Source: UKL13-2 sp031431435 (GTDB lineage Bacteria; Pseudomonadota; Gammaproteobacteria; Burkholderiales; Usitatibacteraceae). Taken from it: 42,163 bases of DNA. Made by a program: the position numbers and the translations under genes. Under the pieces are notes generated by a model, which searched no databases, had not been told where the DNA came from, and saw only the letters and a program-made list of their open reading frames with translations. Below, in pieces: positions 16,121 through 24,449 of this stretch (positions are counted from its first letter, which is position 1; the number at the start of each line of letters is the position of its first letter). Location of the stretch: positions 1-42,163 of the forward strand of contig JANPDI010000081.1 of the NCBI GenBank assembly GCA_031431435.1. The letters are read 5' to 3'.

Positions 16121-18697
16121 TCAAGGCCCCGGTACGTTGACGACGGTGTTGACAATCGTTACTGACGATAACAGCGACAGCAGACGGCCGTTCACTGTCA
16201 CGATGGCAACGTTGCCTGCCGTTGATGTTGATATGTTGCCCACGTCGGCAATGATGGTGCCGACCATGGTGCCGCCTCCGGCTGCATTAATCGTTGCTGC
16301 AGTGCCGACCTGCCAGAACACATTTTTCGCCTGCGCACCGTTTATCAAGATCACATTTCGTGGCGCACCAGGCCCGCCAACCGTGAGCGTCGCCGCCATC
16401 TGGAAAATCCACGTTGCGTTGGCATTGCCTTGCCCATCCAAGGTCAGGTCACTGCCGCTGATCATGAATGTGCCGCCTGCTGCAGTGTAGTTGCCGGGAG
16501 CCAAGGTCAGGCCGCCCAAGTTTCCGGCGCCAGGGTCTGGACCGCCCGGCGCGGCAACTAATTGGTTATACGCGACCAGTGCAGCGGCGCGAGCGGCGGC
16601 TGCGGCGGCGAAGGTCACTGCGGTTCCTTCAGTCGGACAAGCGACGGTTGGCGGAGGTGCTGCGGTGTTGATTGCACCCGTCACCAGACCGATGTTGAGT
16701 GGTGTCTCGGTATAAATACAGCCTGGGCCGGTGCTGTGGAATCCGGTGATGAGGGTGGATGCCGCCGTCGTGCCGATACTACCGTTGATCACCGTAAAGA
16801 TACCTTGGTTGGTCATACCTGCGTTACCACCGAAGCCGCCGTAGGTCGATGCAACACCCAGGTTGATTGGCGACACAAATGGTGGGATTGGTGGCGGAGT
16901 CAGTTGCGTCCTAAACGTCCAAACGTAGTTGTTTGCCATCGCGTTGCCGGCCGTATCGCGGACGCCGGTCGTGATGGTGGCAGTACAAAGGGTATCAGCG
17001 GGCATGTTGGCAGCCGGCGTGAAGGTCACCGTATTGGCGGCCACTGAGTAGCTAACGGTGCCAGCCAGGTTATTGGTCGGGCATGCCAATCTGAACGTTG
17101 CCGGCGTCATCGTGAGCGGGTCCATCGGCTCGCTGAAGATTGCTCTGCTGGGGATATCCGGACCGACACCCGTCGCACCATTCCCTGGAACAGTCGAAAT
17201 CACCGTTGGCGCGACAATATCTGTCGACGCGCCTGTGGTGAATGTCCACACAAACGGTACCAGCATCGAATTGCCCGCCACGTCAGTGACGGCGGATGTG
17301 ACGGTCGCTGTGCAAACAGTATTGAATGGTAGCGGCGCAATCGGTGTGAAGGTTGCAATATTGCCAATCGTCGCATATCCGACGGTGCCGATTATTGGTG
17401 TCAGTGCTGGACATGCCAACCTCATTGTCGAGGTCGTAATCGTCAATGGATTCATCGGCTCACTAAAGCTCGCTGTCACCAAGGTATTGACAGCGACATT
17501 GATTGCCAATGCTCTTGGCACCACCGCAGTCACTGTTGGCCGGGTGGTATCTGGCGCGACACCGGTGGTGAAGGACCAGACAAAGTCGGCGACCATGGCA
17601 TTGCCCGCCACATCTCTCACGCCGGTTGAAATTGTCGCGGTACAAACCGAACTCCCCGGCAGCGGTGCCAATGGCAGAAATGTCATCACGCTACCATTCA
17701 CGGCATAACCGACGGTACCAATGACCGGCACGGTTCCCGGACACACCAATTTTACGTTTGCCGTTGTAATGGTCAACGGGTTCATCGCCTCGCTAAACGT
17801 TGCGGTGACAATTGTGTTAACGGGAACAGCCGTGGCATTTGCCAACGGAAATGTCGCAATCACGGTAGGAGCCGCTGTATCCGGCGCGGCCCCGGTTGTA
17901 AATGTCCAGACGTACGGTAGCAACATCGTGTTGCCTCTGACGTCCCGGACACCTGTTGTCACCGTACCGGTGCAAACCGTATTGGCCGGCAGGCTGGCGG
18001 CAGGGGTCAGTGTTGCCACATTGCCTAACACGGTATATCCCACCGTGGCGGTGATTGGCACTGTCGCAGGACATGCCAGCCGAATATTTGAAGCCGTGAT
18101 ACTCAACACATCCATTGGCTCGCTGAAGGCGACGGTTACAGCGACATTTACCGCCACGCTGGTGGCATTCATTATCGGAAACGTCGAACTGACCGTCGGT
18201 GCAGTGGTATCCGGCGCAGCACCGGTCGTAAAGGTCCAGACAAACGGCGCGGCAAGCGGGTTACCGCCGACATCTTTTGCACCGGTCGAGACCGTACCGG
18301 TACACAAGGTGCTTGCGGGAAGATTGTTGGTCAATGTCAGGGTGGCAACGTTACCAATGGCCGAATAAGCAACCGTGCCGACTGCCGGCGTCCCCGCCGG
18401 ACACGCCAGCGAAAGATTTGTTGTATTCATCGTTGAAACGTCCATCGGCTTGCTAAACGCCGCTGAAATCACCCGGGTATTGACTGGCACGCCAACCGAA
18501 TTTTGTATTGGCACAACTGCCGTTACGGTCGGCGCGAGCGCTGCAACGCCACCGCCGCCAAGGATTGGCTCGCGACCATTGTCGCCACCGCCACCACCGC
18601 AACCTGCAACGAATGCGCCAATCACAATCGTGGTCAGCCAGACCATCGACTTTGTCGGCTGCCACGTTTTTCGTGTGGCTTGAGTAATTGTGTTCAT
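16121..18697 (-). CDS. Ig-like repeat lipoprotein with ice-binding (DUF3494) domain
   Basis: 858 aa from ATG 18697 (GGAG upstream). A signal segment ends in FVAGCGGGGG, a lipobox with a Gly-rich spacer. Five tandem Ig-like (SbsA/Big_5-type) domains follow, each of about 105 aa with AFSEPMD/AFSKPMD, GTV and a PFVWTFTTGA close. The final 250 residues match the ice-binding-like DUF3494 fold: INLGVAST, LGGLTLAPGNYTAAGG, LTLDGQGNANATWIFQM, NVFWQVGTAATI and GTIIADVGNIS. Members are antifreeze or ice-adhesion proteins but many occur in mesophiles as adhesins. The DNA of the repeats also carries long antisense ORFs, which are shadows. Confidence 0.9.
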   Translation of the reverse strand: MNTITQATRKTWQPTKSMVWLTTIVIGAFVAGCGGGGGDNGREPILGGGGVAALAPTVTAVVPIQNSVGVPVNTRVISAAFSKPMDVSTMNTTNLSLACPAGTPAVGTVAYSAIGNVATLTLTNNLPASTLCTGTVSTGAKDVGGNPLAAPFVWTFTTGAAPDTTAPTVSSTFPIMNATSVAVNVAVTVAFSEPMDVLSITASNIRLACPATVPITATVGYTVLGNVATLTPAASLPANTVCTGTVTTGVRDVRGNTMLLPYVWTFTTGAAPDTAAPTVIATFPLANATAVPVNTIVTATFSEAMNPLTITTANVKLVCPGTVPVIGTVGYAVNGSVMTFLPLAPLPGSSVCTATISTGVRDVAGNAMVADFVWSFTTGVAPDTTRPTVTAVVPRALAINVAVNTLVTASFSEPMNPLTITTSTMRLACPALTPIIGTVGYATIGNIATFTPIAPLPFNTVCTATVTSAVTDVAGNSMLVPFVWTFTTGASTDIVAPTVISTVPGNGATGVGPDIPSRAIFSEPMDPLTMTPATFRLACPTNNLAGTVSYSVAANTVTFTPAANMPADTLCTATITTGVRDTAGNAMANNYVWTFRTQLTPPPIPPFVSPINLGVASTYGGFGGNAGMTNQGIFTVINGSIGTTAASTLITGFHSTGPGCIYTETPLNIGLVTGAINTAAPPPTVACPTEGTAVTFAAAAAARAAALVAYNQLVAAPGGPDPGAGNLGGLTLAPGNYTAAGGTFMISGSDLTLDGQGNANATWIFQMAATLTVGGPGAPRNVILINGAQAKNVFWQVGTAATINAAGGGTMVGTIIADVGNISTSTAGNVAIVTVNGRLLSLLSSVTIVNTVVNVPGP

Positions 18698-19316
18698 ATG
18701 TATCTCCGTTTGGACGTCTCGGCAAAGCCGCAATCATTCACAAGCGCCCAGACAGACGCATGCGCATACTGCTCAACCATCCGCTTTGGAACGAATGAGC
18801 TGTGATGACGGAGTATTTCGAATTCAGTCAGGGCCGTCTGTTCGGTTGGGTACATAGTTGCCAACAGAAATGACCGCAGTCGAAAAATTGCCGGCTGGTA
18901 GGCAAAAGGTGAGATTTGGCGCCTGTTTAGCGGCCCTGGCAATCGGCTCAAGTTTATCGGCGATTGGCTAAATAGATTAGCTGGTCGCGAACAGAAATAT
19001 GCCGGGCCCCGCGATTGTCGGCCGTCATCGTCCGGCAGCGCGGCAAATGGACATCTGACCCGCCCAAACGCAATCTCTGCGGACGCTACCGTACAGACCA
19101 TTGTCTGCCGACTAGCGCAACCTTGCGACCTACAAACCGGTCGTTGTGGAAAACCGCTGACAATGCCCAGCATTGGGCGGCGGCCACGTCAGGCCTGCAG
19201 TTCAACGAATTTGCAATCGTGTCGTCCTGTGTTGGTAAAACGCCGGCGATAAAACTGATTGCCTGCCTGCAGCCAAAACGCCGGATCGATGTTGAATTCA
19301 CCGGGACCCATCAAAA
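18698..19316. other. Intergenic region, mostly empty, with OmpA remnant at its right end
   Basis: Of these 619 bases the first about 520 hold no gene I can support. The last about 95 bases encode a remnant of an OmpA C-terminus that runs into dps (annotated separately). The promoter of the ice-binding lipoprotein gene should lie near the left end. Confidence 0.4.
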
Positions 19317-19320
19317 ATGA
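19222..19320 (+). pseudogene. Remnant of an OmpA-family C-terminus
   Basis: In frame 1 the sequence reads SSCVGKTPAIKLIACLQPKRRIDVEF and ends GTHQK-stop (the longer string is split here). This is the typical last 30 residues of OmpA-family proteins: Cys, a GxxP(A)xKLI helix, CLQPxRR and an alternating strand. The intact gene at 14839-16026 ends CAGQKATKALIVCLQPDRRV, so about 60 percent of the tail matches. No recognisable upstream OmpA domain remains. The stop overlaps the dps start (ATGA at 19317-19320). It looks like the end of a deleted second OmpA gene. It could only be translated if a start within the preceding 200 bp is used. Confidence 0.6.
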
Positions 19321-19865
19321 AAAAATCCGCATCCGTCACCAAGCTCAGCGCTAAACAACGGCAAAAAGCGCCGCTGCGCACGCCGACCGATCTGAAGACG
19401 GCGGCGACCGTCGATATCGCCGCCGCCATTAACGGCATCCTCGCGGATGTGTTTGCGCTCTACCTCAAGTCCAAGAACTTTCATTGGCATATGAGCGGGC
19501 CACACTTCCGTGACTACCACGTGATGCTCGACGAGCAGGCCAGCCAGTTGTATGCCATGACCGATCCGCTCGCCGAACGCATTCGCAAGGTTGGTGGCAT
19601 GACGTTGCGCTCAATCGGCCATATCGCCCGCACGCAACGCATATTGGACAACGACGCAGACTATGTCGAGCCGTCCGACATGCTTGCAGAGTTGTGCGAC
19701 GACAACAAGGTGCTTGCCACCCGTCTGCGCGAAGCCCACAGCGTGTGTGCGGAGCACCAAGACATTGCTTCAACCAGCATGATGGAAGTATGGATTGACG
19801 AAACAGAGCGTCGCACGTGGTTCTTGTTTGAAACGACCCGCAACCACGATTCATCCGGCCACTGA
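19317..19865 (+). CDS. dps: Dps-family DNA-binding ferritin-like protein
   Basis: 182 aa. After a basic, Lys/Arg-rich N-terminal tail (MKKSASVTKLSAKQRQK), which in Dps proteins supports DNA binding, the four-helix ferritin-like bundle begins. The inter-subunit ferroxidase centre is visible: KNFHWHMSGPHFRDYHVMLD, with His and Asp ligands, then the Glu in LDEQASQLYA. Dps dodecamers oxidise iron(II) with hydrogen peroxide and shield DNA in stress or stationary phase. The start ATG overlaps the stop of the OmpA remnant. A strong terminator follows. Confidence 0.93.
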   Translation: MKKSASVTKLSAKQRQKAPLRTPTDLKTAATVDIAAAINGILADVFALYLKSKNFHWHMSGPHFRDYHVMLDEQASQLYAMTDPLAERIRKVGGMTLRSIGHIARTQRILDNDADYVEPSDMLAELCDDNKVLATRLREAHSVCAEHQDIASTSMMEVWIDETERRTWFLFETTRNHDSSGH

Positions 19866-19897
19866 CCGGCGGCAGAAGAAGTGTAAGTTCATAAAAA

Positions 19898-19940
19898 AGC
19901 GGGCAGCATAATATGCAAAATTATCCGGCCCGCTGTTTTG
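19898..19940 (+). terminator. Rho-independent terminator after dps
   Basis: AGCGGGC (19898-19904) pairs with GCCCGCT (19928-19934); inside, ATAAT (19908-19912) pairs with ATTAT (19920-19924). GTTTTGT follows the stem, and an A run precedes it. It lies 33 bp after the dps stop. Confidence 0.65.
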
Positions 19941-19984
19941 TATTGACGTGATTACAAATCAACACGCATTTTCCGGAGAGCACA

Positions 19985-20167
19985 ATGAATGGTGTCAAAA
20001 CAATATTGAGCGTAATTGCCACCGGCCTTGGGGCCTGGCTTCTGTTGGATACCACCCGGCGGGTATTGCAACATAATCGCAAGCTGCGGCAGGTCACACA
20101 GGCACGCCTGGCAACACAAAGCTGGGAAAATGAAGGCGGTGCGCCACTTAAACTACCCACAAAGTGA
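19985..20167 (+). CDS. Small single-TM protein of unknown function
   Basis: 60 aa from ATG 19985 with CCGGAGAG upstream. A hydrophobic segment (ILSVIATGLGAWLLL, residues 7-21) is followed by a basic helix (TTRRVLQHNRKLRQV) and a polar tail. The good ribosome binding site and the terminator just before it support a real short gene. Not recognised. Confidence 0.55.
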   Translation: MNGVKTILSVIATGLGAWLLLDTTRRVLQHNRKLRQVTQARLATQSWENEGGAPLKLPTK

Positions 20168-20329
20168 TGATTTGAGCCGACGTCACGGGCCTGTTGCGAT
20201 TGGGTCATGCGCGACATTGGTCACAATGATTGCCGCGATTGCCGGCATGACTCAACCATGTTAATGGTGCCAATTCAATTTAGCGACCCGCCGCTCAATC
20301 ATGGCAAGCGCCACCAACGAGACTAGCCC

Positions 20330-20911
20330 ATGGCAAAACAAATATTGATCATCCTTGGCCACCCTGCCCTGGCGCGCATCAGCTTTTGCGAAGCGCTGGC
20401 CCACGCCTACAGAACCAATGCGGAACGCGCCGGCCATGAAGTGCGCATGATCCACGTGGCCAAACTTGTTTTTGATCCGATCTTGCATGAGGGCAATGAA
20501 CGACCCCAAGAACTTGAACCGGATCTGATTGCCGCACAGGAAAACATTCGTTGGGCGAACCATCTTGTGATTGTCTACCCGCTTTGGGCGTTCATGATGC
20601 CGGCACTATTAAAAGGGTTTTTTGAGCGAACATTCACCCCTGGTTTTGCGTATTCCTATGAAATCGAAACCACCTTTAATTCCGGATTGCTCGGCGGCAA
20701 GTCAGCGCGTGTCATTCAGACGTCGGGAATGCCGGGCTTTGCTTACCGTTGGTTCTACCGGGCACACGGTGCAAAAGCGCTCGGCAGCATGATCAAAATT
20801 TGTGGTATCAAGCCGCTGTGCTTTACCTATATTGGCGCGTTCGAATCAAATGACGCAAAACGCGCCGCGGCGTTAGATACAGCGGCCGCATTGGGGTCGG
20901 CCGGGAAATAG
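20330..20911 (+). CDS. NAD(P)H-dependent oxidoreductase, flavodoxin-like fold
   Basis: 193 aa, family of NAD(P)H dehydrogenase (quinone)/MdaB/KefG-type flavoproteins. The phosphate-binding start is ILIILGHPALARISFCEAL, and the flavin-contacting loop is HLVIVYPLWAFMMPALLKGFFERTF (split here: residues about 78-102), followed by the typical tyrosine-containing FTPGFAY. The protein probably reduces quinones with FMN/FAD and NAD(P)H in the cytoplasm. It stands alone, with ATG 20330 after a modest GAGA site. The last residues are Ala-rich. Confidence 0.85.
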   Translation: MAKQILIILGHPALARISFCEALAHAYRTNAERAGHEVRMIHVAKLVFDPILHEGNERPQELEPDLIAAQENIRWANHLVIVYPLWAFMMPALLKGFFERTFTPGFAYSYEIETTFNSGLLGGKSARVIQTSGMPGFAYRWFYRAHGAKALGSMIKICGIKPLCFTYIGAFESNDAKRAAALDTAAALGSAGK

Positions 20912-21319
20912 ACGGGAGCGCCATCGCTTTCCATCAAATGGCTGCCAATCGGTGAATCAACAGGAATGACGACCCGGCAAAATAGCATCACAAACATGAT
21001 GTGTTCCGCCAGCGCTTCCCGGCGCGCTGCTTGGTAGCGAAACGTTATCGCTAGCTCGCCATGCCATCGTCTACGGCCGGGCGCAGCGCCCTGCCCCACT
21101 GGTACGCGTCGTGGCGGTGGCGAGCCGAAAAGCGAACGCATACCTGAAATTAGGTGCGATGGACGTACCTGCAGCGGTCAATGGTCAATGGTCAATGTTC
21201 GTCATCGCACCGACGGATGTGCTGAAACAAATCATGGTGTCGGTCATATCCGGGATCAAGCCAGCAATGCAATACGCACAATTCCATGTACCAATTAACG
21301 CAACCGTGAAACGCAATCC
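20912..21319. other. Intergenic region upstream of anbu
   Basis: No gene supported in these 408 bases. GGTCAAT occurs three times in tandem at 21176-21196. The short ORFs present are not protein-like. The promoter for anbu should lie here. Confidence 0.4.
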
Positions 21320-22048
21320 ATGACCTACTGCGTCGGCGTAAAACTTGAGAGTGGCCTTGTATTTGCCTCGGATTCGCGGACCAACGCGGGATTGGACAAT
21401 ATCTCCAAATTCTGCAAGATGAATGTGTTTGAAAAAGCCGGTGATCGCGTCATCGTGTTGCTGAGTTCGGGAACACTCGCCGGCACACAAGCGGTGATTG
21501 GCGTACTGAACCAGCGATGCGCAACAGGCAATGGAACGCCAAATCTCTGGCGCGCAGCCACCATGTTTGATGTGGCGATGTTGGTGGCAGACGGCATGCG
21601 CGACATTGAGCGACGCGACGGCGAATATTTAGAGCGCGCTGAGCTTGCGTTTAATGCGTCTTTTATTGTCGGTGGGCAAATTCGCGGCGAGGGAATGCGC
21701 CTGTTTCGCATCTACGCGGAGGGCAATTTTATTGAAGCCGGCAACGATACGCCGTACCTACAGACCGGCGAGACCAAATACGGCAAACCCATCATCGACC
21801 GCGTGATTTCGCTCTCAACGCCGCTGGCTGATGCCGTCAAGTGCGTGCTGGTGTCTTTTGACTCAACGATGCGCAGCAATCTTTCCGTCGGTATGCCGAT
21901 CGACCTGATTTGTTATGAAGTCGATTCCTTCAGCGTGCAGAAACGTCGCCGTTTTGATCACGGCGACAGCTACTTCACACAACTCAGCCGCGACTGGGGT
22001 GCCGGCACACGCCAGGTATTCCGGCAGTTGCCCGACCTGACGTGGTAA
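21320..22048 (+). CDS. anbu: Anbu, proteasome-like peptidase
   Basis: 242 aa, the bacterial Anbu (ancestral beta-subunit) family. After Met removal Thr2 would be the N-terminal nucleophile in MTYCVGVKLESGLVFASDSRTN; the Asp and Ser/Arg in SDSRTNAGLD fit the Ntn-hydrolase site. The core GDRVIVLLSSGTLAGTQAV and SFIVGGQIRGEG strands follow. Anbu forms ring or spiral assemblies in the cytoplasm; its substrate is unclear. In many proteobacteria it is encoded beside a transglutaminase-like protein, an alpha-E protein and a circularly permuted ATP-grasp protein; here only the transglutaminase-like gene follows within the same strand run. Confidence 0.92.
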   Translation: MTYCVGVKLESGLVFASDSRTNAGLDNISKFCKMNVFEKAGDRVIVLLSSGTLAGTQAVIGVLNQRCATGNGTPNLWRAATMFDVAMLVADGMRDIERRDGEYLERAELAFNASFIVGGQIRGEGMRLFRIYAEGNFIEAGNDTPYLQTGETKYGKPIIDRVISLSTPLADAVKCVLVSFDSTMRSNLSVGMPIDLICYEVDSFSVQKRRRFDHGDSYFTQLSRDWGAGTRQVFRQLPDLTW

Positions 22049-22133
22049 CGCAGTCCATTGCTGCGCGCTGCCGCCCATCATTCACCCGACGCAGCAATCG
22101 CGGCAACCTATCCCTGAATACTGGAAACTGATC

Positions 22134-22946
22134 ATGCAAATTCGTGTTGGCTTTGAAATGGTCTACGATTGTCCGCAACCGACACCGATGATTTTTAATT
22201 TGCACGTACACTCGTCACGTGTGTCGGACCTGGTTGGACGCGATGAATTAAGATTTGATCCACCCGTACCGCACAGCGCGTATCGTGACGGATTCGGCAA
22301 TTGGTGCACACGCATCGTCGCGCCGAAGGGCCGCACCACCGTTTCGGCGGACGCTATCGTCAACGATTCTGGCCAGACCGACGTGCTCTCACCGGGCGCG
22401 CAGCAAATGCTGGTGCGGGATCTTCCGGAAGAAACGTTGGTCTTTCTGCACGGCAGTCGCTATTGTGAAACCGACCGACTATCTGACATTGCATGGAAAC
22501 TTTTTGGACAAACGCCAATGGGTTGGGATCGTGTGCAAGCGGTGTGCGACTATGTCCACCAACACATTGTGTTCGGCTACGAAAACGCCCGTAAGACGCG
22601 CTCAGCACTTGAAGCCTACTATGACAAAACCGGCGTGTGCCGTGATTACGCACATTTGGCCGTCGCATTCTGTCGCTGCCTGAATATTCCGGCGCGTTAT
22701 TGCACCGGCTACCTCGGTGATACCGGCACGCCGAAGCCGTGGGGCACGATGGATTTCGCCGCGTGGTTTGAAGTTTTTCTCGACGGCCGCTGGCACACCT
22801 TTGATGCGCGCAACAACACACCGCGCATTGGCCGTGTACTGATTGCGCGCGGACTTGATGCCTCTGATGTTGCCCTCAGCACCACCTTCGGGCCTAACAC
22901 CCTGACAAGCTTCAACGTTTGGGCGGACGAGGTGGGCGGCGACTGA
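22134..22946 (+). CDS. Transglutaminase-like protein of the Anbu cluster
   Basis: 270 aa. An N-terminal beta-rich domain (residues 1-105) precedes the transglutaminase core. The nucleophile is Cys169 in TGVCRDYAHLAVAFCR. The acidic residue is Asp224 in HTFDARNN. The usual His of an HAW motif is not there: the segment reads MDFAAWFEVFL, with Ala209 at that position. The C-terminal IGRVLIARGLDASDVAL is typical of this cluster family. It starts 85 bp after anbu and is probably co-transcribed. Transglutaminase-like proteins of such clusters are proposed to be peptidases or amide-bond ligases; the missing His leaves activity open. Confidence 0.88.
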   Translation: MQIRVGFEMVYDCPQPTPMIFNLHVHSSRVSDLVGRDELRFDPPVPHSAYRDGFGNWCTRIVAPKGRTTVSADAIVNDSGQTDVLSPGAQQMLVRDLPEETLVFLHGSRYCETDRLSDIAWKLFGQTPMGWDRVQAVCDYVHQHIVFGYENARKTRSALEAYYDKTGVCRDYAHLAVAFCRCLNIPARYCTGYLGDTGTPKPWGTMDFAAWFEVFLDGRWHTFDARNNTPRIGRVLIARGLDASDVALSTTFGPNTLTSFNVWADEVGGD

Positions 22947-23030
22947 GCGGTTTTAACAACCGGATGATCGAATCCGGCCACACCCATGTTGAACCAAATC
23001 CAGCCGCAAGATGGCGTGCTTGGATGTACG

Positions 23031-23864
23031 CTAAATAACACCCTGCAGGGCGCTTGCGGCCCGCATGCCGCGAACGCTAACCGGCAAATCGCGGCGGGCA
23101 TTGTTGCCCTCACTGGGCGATCGTATCGGCAGCGAAAGCATGTCGAGCAAGCCGTCGCTATCGATGATGGCAATCTGGCGCAGTGAGACGCGGATCAACC
23201 CGAGTTTGGCGAATCGCGAAAATACCCGGCTGACCGTTTCCATTGTCAGCCCCAGCAGGCTGCCGATTTCCTCGCGCGTTAGCCGCAGCCTCAGTTCTGT
23301 CGCAGAGAATCCACGCGCGCCAAATCGATCGGACATATCGAGCAGAAAAGCCGCGACACGTCCATGCGCAAGCAGGCCGCGCAGGCGCAGCGTCTGGTCG
23401 CGGTCGCCGCGCAGCGCGGTGCTGAACGCGTGGTGCAGTTCATCGGCAAGTCCGGGGCTGGTGCGGCAGCGGTCGATCATGGTGGCGTACGGAATCGCCA
23501 GGACCTCGCAGACCTCCAGGGCGATGGCATCACTCGCACAAGCGCCGCTGGCCACCGCATCGAGCCCGAGAATGTCCCCACTTAGATGAAAACCAATGGT
23601 GTGTTCGCACCCATCCTCTGAAACATGGATGGTTTTGGCAAATCCCGTGCTGAGCACGTAGAGAAACTGAAAGTCGTCGCCGGCACGATAAAGATAGTCC
23701 CCGGGTCGGCGACAACGGTGTATGGTCGGAATGTCACCGATCAACTTCGCCAGACGCGCGCCGGGGGAACCCAAGTCAAGCACCGAGGTTGCCCGCTGCA
23801 ACTGCGCAATCAATGCCGCCGGGAGGTTGGCGTCACGACATGATAAGAATATTGAATCACCCAT
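23031..23864 (-). CDS. Crp/Fnr-family transcription regulator
   Basis: 277 aa from ATG 23864. N-terminal cyclic-nucleotide-type sensor fold (about residues 35-150: RRPGDYLYRAGDDFQFLYVLSTG, divided here), a dimer helix, and a winged HTH with FNR-like recognition helix LTREEIGSLLGLTMETVSR. The N-terminus has one Cys (FLSC) but not the clustered C-x-x-C needed for an FNR [4Fe-4S] cluster, so it is FNR-like without obvious oxygen sensing; the ligand is unknown. It faces the transglutaminase gene, tail to tail, with an 84-bp gap. Targets are not visible from sequence. Confidence 0.9.
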   Translation of the reverse strand: MGDSIFLSCRDANLPAALIAQLQRATSVLDLGSPGARLAKLIGDIPTIHRCRRPGDYLYRAGDDFQFLYVLSTGFAKTIHVSEDGCEHTIGFHLSGDILGLDAVASGACASDAIALEVCEVLAIPYATMIDRCRTSPGLADELHHAFSTALRGDRDQTLRLRGLLAHGRVAAFLLDMSDRFGARGFSATELRLRLTREEIGSLLGLTMETVSRVFSRFAKLGLIRVSLRQIAIIDSDGLLDMLSLPIRSPSEGNNARRDLPVSVRGMRAASALQGVI

Positions 23865-24125
23865 CGTCAGTCCGCGCGCGTGCAGCTTGGCTGCATCCCG
23901 GTTGGGGGCGTCAACCGCCACGGTGGAAGTAGATATAGCCGTCGCTCAGCCCAGCCCGATGGTTCGACGCCGACGTTGTTGATTCCAGCATTGACAACCA
24001 TACAATTCACGGCAAATCTCCTTACCGAAGAATGCCTGTGCAACCGATGACAAATCTGTTCGTTGTCGAACATAGCTATCCTGCCTATTTCACGGGGACG
24101 TGTCTGAGAGGTGAAGCGGGGACTT

Positions 24126-24167
24126 CGCGGCGCATGCTTCGCCGCGCGCCGGCGGGCGCGCCGGCGC
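24126..24167. repeat. Two adjacent GC-rich inverted repeats
   Basis: CGCGGCG (24126-24132) pairs with CGCCGCG (24140-24146). GCGCCGGC (24146-24153) pairs with GCCGGCGC (24160-24167). The two stems share one base. There is no T run, so a REP-like element is more likely than a terminator. Confidence 0.6.
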
Positions 24168-24355
24168 AACGAAATTCGAAGTCCGAATTGGATTTGAAGA
24201 AATGGACCGTTGCCAGGGCGAAAATTTCAACACATTGGGTCGACCCGTGAAATATGCCGGCCAGAGCCCAGCCCGGCGCAACCCTCGTGGTTGAACGCTG
24301 GAATAACGGCAATTTTGTGGTGACGAGTCGTTGCATGGTGCGCAGATCGCCATTG

Positions 24356-24395
24356 GACGGGCGTTTTCAAGCAAAAATGCCTGAAGATGCCCGTC
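24356..24395. repeat. Palindromic repeat, copy A
   Basis: A 40-nt element that folds into a hairpin: GACGGGC (24356-24362) with GCCCGTC (24389-24395), continued inward by TTCA/TGAA and GC/GC around an AAAAAT loop. About 16 pairs with a single mismatch. It is the best-formed member of the family also seen at 25412, 31311 and 38463. Confidence 0.75.
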
Positions 24396-24449
24396 AAATA
24401 TGCACAATGGTTTATTTTGTGCGGCAAGACGCGGGCAAGATACCGCGAC

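Larger units (their letters stand above)
23865..24449. other. Intergenic region rich in inverted repeats
   Basis: These 585 bases contain no supported gene. They hold two back-to-back GC-rich hairpins (24126-24167), a short motif shared with the 38.3-kb region, and one copy of the 40-nt palindromic repeat (24356-24395). The small ORFs in the segment are products of these repeats. Confidence 0.5.

Noticed and set aside
17058..18368. Two long plus-strand ORFs inside the Ig-like gene
   Set aside because: They are antisense to a repetitive Ala/Thr/Val-rich gene, which often leaves open complementary frames; no ribosome binding site and no family similarity.
19015..19221. Upstream part of the ORF that ends in the OmpA remnant
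   Set aside because: It has no OmpA-like sequence and no signal peptide; only the last 33 codons are recognisable.
21176..21196. Three GGTCAAT units as regulatory array
   Set aside because: A 7-bp unit repeated three times is within chance and slippage expectation and lies far from anbu.
23865..23921. 19-residue N-terminal extension of the Crp/Fnr gene
   Set aside because: The ATG at 23864 gives a protein beginning in line with the family; the extension has no family similarity.
24085..24407. Minus-strand ORFs in the repeat-rich gap
   Set aside because: They are built from the GC-rich hairpins and the palindrome; overlapping frames of similar length in several phases show no coding bias.
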